DNA of 29,754 nt from an uncultured Eubacterium sp. (GTDB lineage Bacteria; Bacillota; Clostridia; Lachnospirales; Lachnospiraceae), in the NCBI GenBank assembly GCA_900550135.1, contig URQO01000019.1, positions 1 to 29,754 on the forward strand, written 5' to 3'. The position numbers were made by a program, and so were the translations under genes. Within the stretch, counting starts at the first letter, position 1, and each line of letters opens with the position of its first letter. Shown here piece by piece: positions 1 to 7,103 of the stretch. Below the pieces are notes generated by a model. It saw only the letters and a list, made by a program, of their open reading frames with translations. It searched no databases and was not told the DNA's origin.

Positions 1-2992
1 GACTTAAATGAATTTCCAATACCTGTCCAATGTTCATACGTGAAGGTACGCCCAATGGGTTAAGTACGATATCAAGTGGTCTACCATTTGGTAAGAATGG
101 CATATCTTCAACAGGTAATACTCTTGAAACTACACCCTTGTTACCATGACGACCGGCCATCTTATCACCAACTGAGATTTTTCTCTTCTGTGCAATGTAA
201 ATACGAACTGATTCATTTACACCAGGTGCTAATTCGTCACCATTTTCTCTCTTGAATACCTTAGCATCAACAACGATACCTGCTTCACCATGTGGTACTT
301 TAAGTGAAGTATCTCTAACTTCTCTTGCCTTTTCACCAAAGATAGCTCTTAAAAGTCTTTCTTCAGGAGTAAGTTCTGTTTCTCCCTTAGGTGTAACTTT
401 ACCTACTAAGATATCTCCGGCTCTTACCTCAGCACCGATTCTAATGATACCTCTTTCGTCAAGATCTTTTCTTGCTTCATCACCTACACCTGGAATATCA
501 TTTGTGATTTCTTCAGGTCCAAGTTTTGTATCTCTTGCTTCTGTTTCGTATTCTTCCAAGTGGATTGATGTATATACATCATCCTGAACTAATCTTTCAC
601 TAAGAAGTACAGCATCCTCGTAGTTGTAACCTTCCCATGTCATAAAACCGATAAGTGGGTTCTTACCAAGGGCGATTTCACCATTTGATGTTGATGCGCC
701 GTCTGCAATAACTTCTCCTGCTTCAACGTGATCTCCCTTAAACACGATTGATCTCTGATTGTAGCAGTTGCTCTGATTACTTCTTGCGAATTTAATTAAC
801 TTGTAACTTTCTGTTTCGCCATTGTCATCATATCTGATTACAATTTCTTTTGATGTTGACTTTTCAACAACACCTGCACGTTTTGCAACTACACATACAC
901 CTGAGTCAACAGCTGCTTTGCCTTCCATTCCTGTACCAACAACAGGAGCTTCTGTAGTCATAAGTGGAACTGCCTGACGCTGCATGTTTGATCCCATAAG
1001 GGCACGGTTAGCATCATCGTTCTGTAAGAACGGAATCATTGATGTAGCTACAGAGAATACCATTCTAGGAGAAACGTCCATAAGGTCAATTCTCTTCTTA
1101 TCAAACTGTGATGTTTCTTCTCTAAAACGTCCTGATACATTTTTATTTATAAAATATCCATTTTCATCTAATGGTTCATTAGCCTGTGCAACTGTGTAAT
1201 TATCTTCTTCATCAGCTGTAATATATACAACTTCATCTGTTACACGTGGATTTTCAGGGTCTGACTTATCTACTACTCTATATGGAGCTTCAATAAATCC
1301 GTACTCATTTAATCTTGCGAAAGATGCAAATGAGTTGATAAGACCGATATTTGGTCCTTCAGGTGTTTCTACAGGACACATTCTACCGTAATGTGTGTAG
1401 TGAACATCTCGAACCTCGAATCCGGCACGGTCTCTTGAAAGACCACCAGGTCCTAACGCTGATAAACGTCTCTTATGTGTCAACTCACCAAGTGGGTTGT
1501 TCTGATCCATAAACTGTGACAACTGTGAACTTCCGAAGAATTCCTTAACAGCTGCAGTTACAGGTTTTATATTTATTAATGTCTGTGGAGAAACGCCTTC
1601 AAGATCCTGAGTTGTCATTCTTTCACGTACGACTCTTTCCATTCTTGAAAGACCAATTCTGTACTGGTTCTGAAGTAATTCACCAACTGCACGGATACGT
1701 CTGTTTCCTAAGTGGTCAATGTCATCTTCTGTACCAATACCATATTCAATGTTTAATAAATAGTTAATTGATGCAAGAATATCTTCCTTTGTTACATGCT
1801 TTGGAACCAATTCATGTGCATTTCTCTTAATTGCATCCTTTAACTCTTCTTCTGTTTCATTTTCTGCTAAAATTTCAGCAAGTACAGGGTAATAAACATC
1901 TTCTAAAATGCCTAATTCCTTGCAATCAAAATCAACATAGGCATTGATATCAACTGCCATGTTTGATAATACTTTTTCATTTTTTGTTTCAGTCTGAATC
2001 ATAACTGAAGGAATAGCAGCATTCTGAATCTTAACAGCAAGATCCTTTGATACATTTGTACCTGCTTCTGCTAATACTTCACCTGTTGTCATGTCAATAA
2101 CATCTTCTGCTAAAACATGTCCTACAATTCTGTTTTTAAATGCAAGTTTCTTGTTATATTTATATCTACCTACTCTTGCAAGATCATATCTTCTTGCATC
2201 AAAGAACATACCTGTAATAATTGATTCAGCACTGTCAACGCTAAGTGGTTCACCAGGACGAATCTTTTTGTATAATTCCAAAAGACCACTTTCGTAATCA
2301 TCACTCTGGTCTTTTTCAAATGTAGCAAGAAGTTTTTCTTCTTCACCAAACAAGTCAATAATTTCAGCGTTTGTTCCAATACCTAAAGCTCTGATAAGAA
2401 CTGTTACAGGTACTTTTCTTGTTCTATCAACACGAACATAGAAAATATCGTTAGAATCTGTTTCATATTCTAACCATGCACCACGGTTTGGAATAACCTG
2501 AGATGTATATAATTCTTTACCTACCTTATCATGTCCAACAACATAGTATATACCAGGTGAACGAACCAACTGGCTTACGATAACACGCTCAGCACCATTG
2601 ATTACAAAAGTACCTGTAGCTGTCATAAGTGGTAAATCACCCATGAAAATATCGTGTTCTGTAAATTCACCTGTTTCCTTGTTATGAAGTCTTACCTTAA
2701 CTTTGATAGGTGCCGCATATGTTGCGTCTCTTTCCTTACACTCTTCAATAGTGTATTTTTTATCTTCTTCACATAATCTGAAGTCAATAAATTCAAGACT
2801 TAAATTCTGGGCATAATCCTCAATAGGAGAAATATCATCCAATACTTCTCTTAAGCCTGTAGTAAGAAACCATTCATATGAATCTCTTTGAACTTCAATA
2901 AGATTTGGCATTTCAAGAACTTCTTTTGATCTTGAATAGCTCATACGAATACCTTTTCCTGCTTTTACAGGAGTTATTCTGTTCTTCTCCAT
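1..2992 (-). CDS. rpoB: RNA polymerase beta subunit, N-terminal ~997 residues (cut by window edge)
   Basis: This is the catalytic beta subunit of bacterial RNA polymerase. The frame is open from the ATG at 2992 to the window edge, so the C-terminus is missing. Translation starts MEKNRITPVKAGKG and follows an AAGGAGAG SD eight bases upstream. Recognisable blocks include the rifampicin-pocket segment (about 1420-1530) with SQLSQFMDQNNPLGELTHKR followed by RLSALGPGG, then VETPEGPNIGL, and near the left edge GDKMAGRHGNKGVVS. The common rifampicin-resistance positions (the Q and D of QFMDQ, the H of THKRR, the S of RLSALG) carry the usual sensitive residues. The position equal to E. coli S522 is Gly, which I take as natural variation because Bacillus has Ala there. 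The gene has its own promoter (3131-3159) behind an attenuator-like hairpin downstream of rplL. Confidence 0.98.
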   Translation of the reverse strand, partial: MEKNRITPVKAGKGIRMSYSRSKEVLEMPNLIEVQRDSYEWFLTTGLREVLDDISPIEDYAQNLSLEFIDFRLCEEDKKYTIEECKERDATYAAPIKVKVRLHNKETGEFTEHDIFMGDLPLMTATGTFVINGAERVIVSQLVRSPGIYYVVGHDKVGKELYTSQVIPNRGAWLEYETDSNDIFYVRVDRTRKVPVTVLIRALGIGTNAEIIDLFGEEEKLLATFEKDQSDDYESGLLELYKKIRPGEPLSVDSAESIITGMFFDARRYDLARVGRYKYNKKLAFKNRIVGHVLAEDVIDMTTGEVLAEAGTNVSKDLAVKIQNAAIPSVMIQTETKNEKVLSNMAVDINAYVDFDCKELGILEDVYYPVLAEILAENETEEELKDAIKRNAHELVPKHVTKEDILASINYLLNIEYGIGTEDDIDHLGNRRIRAVGELLQNQYRIGLSRMERVVRERMTTQDLEGVSPQTLINIKPVTAAVKEFFGSSQLSQFMDQNNPLGELTHKRRLSALGPGGLSRDRAGFEVRDVHYTHYGRMCPVETPEGPNIGLINSFASFARLNEYGFIEAPYRVVDKSDPENPRVTDEVVYITADEEDNYTVAQANEPLDENGYFINKNVSGRFREETSQFDKKRIDLMDVSPRMVFSVATSMIPFLQNDDANRALMGSNMQRQAVPLMTTEAPVVGTGMEGKAAVDSGVCVVAKRAGVVEKSTSKEIVIRYDDNGETESYKLIKFARSNQSNCYNQRSIVFKGDHVEAGEVIADGASTSNGEIALGKNPLIGFMTWEGYNYEDAVLLSERLVQDDVYTSIHLEEYETEARDTKLGPEEITNDIPGVGDEARKDLDERGIIRIGAEVRAGDILVGKVTPKGETELTPEERLLRAIFGEKAREVRDTSLKVPHGEAGIVVDAKVFKRENGDELAPGVNESVRIYIAQKRKISVGDKMAGRHGNKGVVSRVLPVEDMPFLPNGRPLDIVLNPLGVPSRMNIGQVLEIHLS

Positions 2993-3124
2993 CGACGTTA
3001 CTCTCCTTGTCTTAATATAATTAATAAATTTATTGCTACCACTTAATATTATTAGGTTTTTCGGTTGTTATGTAAACCGTTTCCTCTTAAATTGGGCGCA
3101 CTACGCCCTTTTCAACGCATAGCA
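2993..3124 (-). other. 5' leader of the rpoB transcript
   Basis: About 130 nt lie between the predicted start of the rpoB transcript (near 3124) and the rpoB ATG. It contains a GC-rich hairpin GGGCG/CGCCC (3094-3108) and a weaker CGGTT/AACCG hairpin just after it, then an AT-rich run up to the SD. I recognise no known leader family. There is no reading frame of note. Confidence 0.5.
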
Positions 3125-3130
3125 AATTTT

Positions 3131-3159
3131 ACTTTACCATTTTTTGTTATACTTGTCAA
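3131..3159 (-). promoter_or_regulatory. Strong sigma-A-type promoter for rpoB
   Basis: On the minus strand a perfect -35 TTGACA (3154-3159) is followed by a 17-nt spacer and the -10 TAAAGT (3131-3136). The transcript would start near 3124. It lies directly downstream of the palindromic element ending at 3167, so rpoB can be transcribed independently of rplJL. Confidence 0.8.
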
Positions 3160-3166
3160 GTCTTTT

Positions 3167-3311
3167 CAAAATTCAGCCATTCAGTTCGATTGCGCTTCGC
3201 TTCATCTCACTGATTTGGGTTCCCCAAATATCTAACAAAAAGACAGTACCCAAAATAATGCTAGCGTTATTTTGGGTACTTTCTTTTTGTTAGATGCATG
3301 GCTGAATTTAG
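3167..3311. repeat. 145-bp palindromic element with 14-bp terminal inverted repeats (MITE-like)
   Basis: The ends are inverted copies of CAAAATTCAGCCAT (3167-3180) and, in reverse complement, CTAAATTCAGCCAT (3298-3311), matching at 13 of 14 positions. Inside is a near-perfect long hairpin: 3232-3261 pairs with 3264-3293 over 30 positions with one mismatch and one wobble, leaving a 2-nt loop. Two smaller hairpins lie to the left: ATTTGGG/CCCAAAT (3213-3229) and TCAGT/ACTGA (3181-3213). There is no gene. It could be a miniature inverted-repeat element or a structured processing site in the rplL-rpoB transcript. No second copy occurs in the window. Confidence 0.7.
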
Positions 3312-3320
3312 TCAAATAAA

Positions 3321-3342
3321 GGAACCGGATTTCTCCGATTCC
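3321..3342 (-). terminator. Attenuator/terminator hairpin downstream of rplL
   Basis: On the minus strand GGAATCGGA pairs with TCCGGTTCC (9 pairs, one G-U) across a GAAA loop and is followed by TTTATTT. The position, 33 nt past the rplL stop, matches the known partial terminator between rplL and rpoB in other bacteria. It would reduce read-through into rpoB. Confidence 0.75.
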
Positions 3343-3374
3343 CTTAAATTGCTTTTTATTTGATTAGATTATAA

Positions 3375-3740
3375 CTATTTAAGAGTTACAACTGCTCCAA
3401 CTTCTTCTAACTGGCTCTTAAGTGCTTCAGCTTCTTCTTTAGAAACACCTTCTTTAACTACCTTAGGAGCTCCGTCAACTACTTCCTTAGCTTCCTTAAG
3501 TCCTAAACCAGTTGCATCCTTAACTGCCTTGATAACCTTAACCTTCTGATCACCAACTTCTGTTAATTCAACATCGAATTCTGTCTTTTCTTCAGCTGCT
3601 CCGCCTTCTGCACCTGCTGCTGCAACTACAACACCTGCTGCTGCTGATACACCAAATTCTTCTTCACATGCCTTTACAAGGTCATTTAATTCTAATACTG
3701 TTAAACCTTTAATTACTTCAATGATTTCTTCTGTTGTCAT
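3375..3740 (-). CDS. rplL: 50S ribosomal protein L7/L12
   Basis: L7/L12 forms the flexible stalk of the large subunit that recruits and activates translation GTPases. At 121 residues it has the usual length and layout: an N-terminal dimerisation helix region (about 1-30), an Ala/Gly-rich hinge (about 34-52), and a compact C-terminal domain with VKVIKAVKDATGLGLKEAKE and VDGAPKVVKEGV. The ATG at 3740 has a good AGGAGG SD. It lies 49 nt after rplJ and is co-transcribed with it. Its anchor, L10, is the gene just upstream, and expression should follow the L10 leader upstream of rplJ. Confidence 0.98.
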   Translation of the reverse strand: MTTEEIIEVIKGLTVLELNDLVKACEEEFGVSAAAGVVVAAAGAEGGAAEEKTEFDVELTEVGDQKVKVIKAVKDATGLGLKEAKEVVDGAPKVVKEGVSKEEAEALKSQLEEVGAVVTLK

Positions 3741-3789
3741 TGTTAAATCCTCCTAATTATAAATCTTTTTTTGTTTAATAAATTAATTT

Positions 3790-4284
3790 TTACGCAACTT
3801 CTTCGTCTTTTTCAGCGATCTGCTTAATAACACGAGCGAAGTTTGTAATAGGTGACTGCATTGATCCAAGTAATTTTGAGAGAAGTACTTCTCTTGATGG
3901 AATAGATGCAATCTTTGCAATTCCTGCCTGATCATAGTAAACGCCATCAACTACGCCGCCTTTGATTTCTAAAGCTTCAGCTGTCTTAGCAAACTTTGCC
4001 AATACTCTTGCTGCTGCTGTAGCATCATCTTTACATACAGCAATAGCTGTAGGTCCTTCAAGATGCTGAGCTAAATCTGCGAACTCTGTATCTTTGATTG
4101 CGAAATTGATCATAGTGTTTTTGTATACTTTGTATACAACACCAGCTTCTCTTAACTGCTTACGAAGTTCTGTATCTTCAGCAACAGTTAATCCACGATA
4201 GTCAACTACAACTGCTGTAGCTGCTCCGTTGAGTAATTCTGAAATCTCTTCAACGATAGGTTTCTTTAACTCTACTTTTGCCAT
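3790..4284 (-). CDS. rplJ: 50S ribosomal protein L10
   Basis: L10 anchors the L7/L12 stalk dimers to 23S rRNA. The protein begins MAKVELKKPIVEEISE and has the L10 signature around VVDYRGLTVAEDTELRKQLR, followed by YKVYKNTMINFA. At 164 residues the length is normal. The ATG at 4284 is preceded by AAGGAGG. In Firmicutes an L10-L12 complex binds the leader of its own mRNA, and a recognisable leader precedes this gene (4285-4508). The gene forms a two-gene unit with rplL. Confidence 0.98.
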   Translation of the reverse strand: MAKVELKKPIVEEISELLNGAATAVVVDYRGLTVAEDTELRKQLREAGVVYKVYKNTMINFAIKDTEFADLAQHLEGPTAIAVCKDDATAAARVLAKFAKTAEALEIKGGVVDGVYYDQAGIAKIASIPSREVLLSKLLGSMQSPITNFARVIKQIAEKDEEVA

Positions 4285-4508
4285 GAATGTTTTCCTCCTT
4301 ACTTATTTTCGGTCGTCAACTTCATTGCTCGAATTTATACCTATGCTTTCAATACATAAGAAACCTCTCTGCCTATAGACAGAGAGGTATAAAGTCATGT
4401 CTGTTAACTTAATTCCTCGGTAGGCGACAAGTATTCTCGCACTTACATTCATTATCAAAAAATCTAATAACAAATACCTACTGTCTTCGGCAATTGGTTT
4501 TCAACCAC
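4285..4508 (-). promoter_or_regulatory. L10 leader (autoregulatory mRNA element of rplJL)
   Basis: The untranslated leader between the promoter at 4515-4543 and rplJ carries the hallmarks of the ribosomal protein L10 leader: on the minus strand GCCGAAGACAGTAGGT (about 4477-4492) is matched downstream by GCCTACCGAGG (about 4416-4426), giving the conserved long-range stem. A terminator hairpin follows at 4363-4388. In the known family, binding of the L10-L12 complex favours termination. Assignment rests on sequence recall; a covariance search was not run. Confidence 0.88.
4363..4388 (-). terminator. Attenuator hairpin of the L10 leader
   Basis: Minus-strand stem ACCTCTCTG/CAGAGAGGT (9 perfect pairs, 8-nt loop) followed by a short U-rich stretch TTTCTTATG. 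It lies between the L10-binding part of the leader and the rplJ SD, where an attenuator is expected. Confidence 0.75.
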
Positions 4509-4514
4509 TTGTGC

Positions 4515-4543
4515 ATAGTAGCACAATAATATTTTGTTGTCAA
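4515..4543 (-). promoter_or_regulatory. Sigma-A-type promoter for rplJL
   Basis: Minus-strand -35 TTGACA (4538-4543), 17-nt spacer, -10 TACTAT (4515-4520). It lies between rplA and rplJ, so the L10/L12 genes form a separately started unit with their own leader. Confidence 0.85.
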
Positions 4544-4611
4544 CTAAAGTTTACAAGTTTTACATTGTATATATCTGAAAAAAGTCCTGATATTTTCCAG
4601 CGTCAACTCAA

Positions 4612-5316
4612 TTAAGCGTTAGCACTTGTAAGCTTTGTTGTGTTAACCTTTACACCAGGTCCCATTGTTGATGTAAGTGTTACTGATTTAAGGTATGCAC
4701 CCTTAACAGCTGCCGGTTTAACTTTCATAATAGCATCCATTAATGCATTAAAGTTTTCTGTAAGCTGTTCTTCAGTAAATGAAGCCTTACCAACTGGAAC
4801 GTGAACGATGTTAGCCTTGTCAAGTCTGTATTCAATTTTACCAGCCTTGATTTCTTCAATAGCTTTTGTTACATCCATTGTTACTGTACCTGCTTTTGGG
4901 TTTGGCATTAAGCCCTTAGGTCCAAGTACACGACCAAGTCTACCAACAACACCCATCATATCAGGTGTAGCTACAACTACGTCAAAGTCGAACCAACCTT
5001 CATTCTGGATCTTTGGAATTAATTCTTCACCACCAACGAAATCTGCACCTGCTGCTTCAGCTTCATCAGCCTTTGCGCCCTTAGCGAAAACTAAAACCTT
5101 TACAGTCTTACCTGTTCCGTTAGGTAATACAACAGCACCACGGATCTGCTGATCTGCGTGACGTCCATCACAACCAGTTCTGATGTGACATTCTATTGTT
5201 TCATCAAATTTTGCAACAGCACTTTTCTTTACTAAAGAAATTGCTTCTTCTGTATCATACTGAACAGCTCTATCAATTGTCTTAGCTGCTTCAATATACT
5301 TCTTACCTCTCTTCAT
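4612..5316 (-). CDS. rplA: 50S ribosomal protein L1
   Basis: L1 builds the mobile L1 stalk that helps release deacylated tRNA, and it also represses its own mRNA. The 234-residue protein starts MKRGKKYIEAAKTIDR. It shows the typical RGAVVLPNGTGKTVKVLVFA and the L1 signature around GRVLGPKGLMPNPKAGTVT. The ATG at 5316 is preceded by GAGGAGG. It lies 75 nt after rplK in the rplKA unit. A hairpin resembling the L1 target is directly in front of it (5328-5355), which suggests translational autoregulation. Confidence 0.98.
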   Translation of the reverse strand: MKRGKKYIEAAKTIDRAVQYDTEEAISLVKKSAVAKFDETIECHIRTGCDGRHADQQIRGAVVLPNGTGKTVKVLVFAKGAKADEAEAAGADFVGGEELIPKIQNEGWFDFDVVVATPDMMGVVGRLGRVLGPKGLMPNPKAGTVTMDVTKAIEEIKAGKIEYRLDKANIVHVPVGKASFTEEQLTENFNALMDAIMKVKPAAVKGAYLKSVTLTSTMGPGVKVNTTKLTSANA

Positions 5317-5327
5317 TTAAACCTCCT

Positions 5328-5355
5328 CGTGGTAATAACGGATATACCTCCCACG
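5328..5355 (-). promoter_or_regulatory. L1-binding-site mimic upstream of rplA
   Basis: Minus-strand hairpin closed by CGTGG/CCACG with an internal GTGGGAGG...TCCG.TA.TACCAC pattern, ending next to the rplA SD. Nearly the same pattern lies in front of rplK (5840-5865). L1 is known to repress its operon by binding an mRNA copy of its rRNA site; the paired motif is what is seen, the L1 link is inference. Confidence 0.65.
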
Positions 5356-5391
5356 TTTCTTCAATTCTTATTTTTCGATTAAATTAGTCGA

Positions 5392-5817
5392 TTAGTCTTC
5401 AACTTTGATTCCCATACTTCTAGCTGTTCCGGCAATCATTCTCATAGCTGAATCAATGTTTGCAGCATTTAAATCCTGCATCTTTGTTTCAGCAATCTGC
5501 TGTAAATCTGCTTTTGAGATTGTAGCAACCTGTTCTTTTAATGAGTTTCCTGCACCCTTCTGGATTTTGCAGGCTTTCTTTAATAATACAGCTGCTGGTG
5601 GAGTCTTTGTTACAAAACTAAAACTCTTATCCTGATATACAGTGATAACTACAGGAATAACCATTCCCGGCTGATCAGCTGTTCTTGCGTTGAAGTCCTT
5701 TGTGAACTGAACGATGTTTAATCCCCACTGTCCAAGTGCTGGACCAACTGGTGGAGCTGGTGTTGCTTTGCCAGCTTCGATTTGCAATTTAATGTATCCT
5801 TCTACTTTCTTTGCCAT
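5392..5817 (-). CDS. rplK: 50S ribosomal protein L11
   Basis: L11 is part of the GTPase-associated centre of the large subunit and is the target region of thiopeptides and of stringent-response sensing. I place the start at the ATG at 5817 (MAKKVEGYIKLQIEAG), which has a TAGGAGG SD and gives the standard 141 residues; the open frame extends 21 codons further upstream without an SD. Family hallmarks are the Pro-rich PAPPVGPALGQWGLNIVQF segment and the C-terminal IAGTARSMGI(K)VED. It is followed by rplA and preceded by a putative L1 regulatory hairpin. Confidence 0.97.
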   Translation of the reverse strand: MAKKVEGYIKLQIEAGKATPAPPVGPALGQWGLNIVQFTKDFNARTADQPGMVIPVVITVYQDKSFSFVTKTPPAAVLLKKACKIQKGAGNSLKEQVATISKADLQQIAETKMQDLNAANIDSAMRMIAGTARSMGIKVED

Positions 5818-5839
5818 CTTTCGGCACCTCCTAAAAATT

Positions 5840-5865
5840 GTGGTATTATCGGGAACCCCTCCCAC
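5840..5865 (-). promoter_or_regulatory. L1-binding-site mimic upstream of rplK
   Basis: Minus-strand hairpin closed by GTGG/CCAC and carrying GTGGGAGG, then TCCCG and ATACCAC, just before the rplK SD. It matches the hairpin before rplA at the conserved positions. Two copies in one operon would let L1 control both cistrons. Confidence 0.65.
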
Positions 5866-5920
5866 TGCCTCACGATACACCGTGAAACATTCTTCTATAA
5901 ATGTACATTAGTACATTTTC

Positions 5921-5940
5921 ATAAAACCAAATGGTTTTAT
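5921..5940 (-). terminator. Small hairpin at the nusG stop codon
   Basis: Perfect 8-bp stem ATAAAACC/GGTTTTAT with a 4-nt loop, overlapping the nusG stop codon and ending in U residues. It is AT-rich and short, so it may only be a weak terminator or 3'-end stabiliser. A second small palindrome (AATGTAC/GTACATT) follows at 5898-5915. Confidence 0.4.
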
Positions 5941-6458
5941 TTCAACTTTTTAACTTCGGTAAATGCAATTTCTACCGGAGTTTCTCTACCAAACATGTCA
6001 ACATTGATTGTGACTGTCTGCTTCTGGTCATCAATACGTTTTACCTCACCGGCTACGCCAGCCCAAACGCCTGATATAACATTGACCATCTCTCCCTCTT
6101 CGAAATCAACGTTGACTCTCTCGTTTGTCTTAACGCCAAGAGTCATCATCTCTTCTTCTGAAAGAGGAACCGGTTTTGATCCCGGACCAACGAATCCTGT
6201 AACACCTCTTGTATTTCTAACTACATACCAAGTGTCATCATTCATCACCATATTTATAAGCACATATCCAGGGAAAAGCTTTTTCTCAGAAACTTTTCTA
6301 ACGCCGTTTTTAAGTTCTACAACTTCCTGTGTAGGAACTGACACTTCTAATATCTGATCCTGTAACTTTCTATTTTCAATAGACTGTTCGATATTAGTTT
6401 TAACTTTATTTTCATATCCTGAATAAGTATGCACAACATACCAATTTGCCTCTGCCAT
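5937..6458 (-). CDS. nusG: Transcription elongation/antitermination factor NusG
   Basis: NusG binds RNA polymerase across the clamp and affects pausing, termination and coupling to the ribosome. The 173-residue protein has the N-terminal NGN domain (ANWYVVHTYSGYENKV, then KKLFPGYVLINM and VRNTRGVTGFVG) and a C-terminal KOW domain (about 125-173; VNVISGVWAGVAGEVKRID). The ATG at 6458 follows a GAGGTG SD. It lies 32 nt after secE in the usual secE-nusG order. Confidence 0.98.
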   Translation of the reverse strand: MAEANWYVVHTYSGYENKVKTNIEQSIENRKLQDQILEVSVPTQEVVELKNGVRKVSEKKLFPGYVLINMVMNDDTWYVVRNTRGVTGFVGPGSKPVPLSEEEMMTLGVKTNERVNVDFEEGEMVNVISGVWAGVAGEVKRIDDQKQTVTINVDMFGRETPVEIAFTEVKKLK

Positions 6459-6490
6459 TCAATCACCTCATATTAATATAAAAATTGTTA

Positions 6491-6697
6491 TTATTTACCA
6501 ATACCTATTCCTGTAAGACCGGCCTGAATCAACTGATCCAAAATTGCAATAATAACTCCCATAATAACAGTGACTATAACAACAGTAACAGTCTGTCTTA
6601 ATATTGATGCCTTTGTTGGCCATATAATTTTTGAAAATTCAGCTTTTAAGCCTGTCCACCAGTTCTTAAAGCCACCTTTTTTCTTTGCTTCAGCCAT
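6491..6697 (-). CDS. secE: Preprotein translocase subunit SecE
   Basis: SecE is the small clamp subunit of the SecYEG channel. The predicted protein has 68 residues with the family motif EFSKIIWPTK (about 19-28) and one transmembrane helix (about 36-60). I use the ATG at 6697 (MAEAKKK), eight bases after GGAGG. The open frame can be extended three codons to a GTG, but that GTG overlaps the SD. It lies between rpmG and nusG, the standard order. Confidence 0.95.
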   Translation of the reverse strand: MAEAKKKGGFKNWWTGLKAEFSKIIWPTKASILRQTVTVVIVTVIMGVIIAILDQLIQAGLTGIGIGK

Positions 6698-6717
6698 AAT
6701 ATCCACCTCCGACTAGA

Positions 6718-6867
6718 CTATTTTGTTTCTTTATGCATTGTATGTTTCTTGCAGAACTTACAATATTTCTTTGTTTCAACTCTGTCCGGATGTGTTTTCT
6801 TATCCTTTGTTGTATTGTAATTTCTCTGCTTACATTCTGTACATTCTAATGTAATCTTTGTTCTCAT
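6718..6867 (-). CDS. rpmG: 50S ribosomal protein L33, zinc-binding form
   Basis: A 49-residue ORF starts MRTKITLECTECKQRNY, with an ATG at 6867 preceded by GGAGGTGAAACTC. It has two CxxC pairs, Cys9/Cys12 and Cys36/Cys39, which is the zinc-ribbon version of L33; zinc-independent L33 paralogues lack these cysteines. L33 is a small protein near the E-site of the large subunit. It is the first gene of the rpmG-secE-nusG unit, 20 nt before the secE ATG, behind a clear promoter (6967-6995). Confidence 0.95.
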   Translation of the reverse strand: MRTKITLECTECKQRNYNTTKDKKTHPDRVETKKYCKFCKKHTMHKETK

Positions 6868-6960
6868 GAGTTTCACCTCCGCTTTATTCTAAATCCTAAG
6901 GGTTCTTGTAAATGCAATATAATTTTGTTGCAAAAAAAAAAAGACCCCCTCTTTTCTTGC
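6868..6960 (-). other. rpmG leader with a terminator-like hairpin and U11 tract
   Basis: Right after the predicted transcript start the minus strand reads AAAAGA, GGGGG, TCTTTT and continues as an uninterrupted run of T (11 T at 6932-6942 plus flanking T). The AAAAGA/TCTTTT stem with a G5 loop followed by poly-U looks like a minimal terminator or a slippage site within the first 30-40 nt of the transcript. No known leader family is recognised. Confidence 0.45.
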
Positions 6961-6966
6961 TCCATA

Positions 6967-6995
6967 AATATATCATATAGAATCATTTGCGTCAA
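6967..6995 (-). promoter_or_regulatory. Sigma-A-type promoter for rpmG-secE-nusG
   Basis: Minus-strand -35 TTGACG (6990-6995), 17-nt spacer, -10 TATATT (6967-6972). The transcript would start near 6960, giving a leader of about 93 nt before rpmG. Confidence 0.75.
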
Positions 6996-7058
6996 CACTA
7001 TTTTTAAATTATTCTGTACTATTTCAATACCTGACTTTTAACTTATGCCAATTAAATT

Positions 7059-7090
7059 GAAACAGCCTGTAAACAGGCACAGGCTGTTTC
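7059..7090 (-). terminator. Terminator of the leucine-rich-repeat gene
   Basis: Perfect 12-bp stem GAAACAGCCTGT/ACAGGCTGTTTC with an 8-nt loop, 13 nt past the stop at 7104. The minus-strand tail AATTTAATTGG is only moderately U-rich. It separates the LRR gene from the ribosomal block. Confidence 0.7.
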
Positions 7091-7103
7091 ATTATAAATA
7101 ATT

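Noticed and set aside
252..587. Plus-strand ORFs across rpoB and the ribosomal genes
   Set aside because: They are antisense shadows of strongly conserved minus-strand genes, lack SD sequences and have low-complexity Ser/Leu-rich translations.
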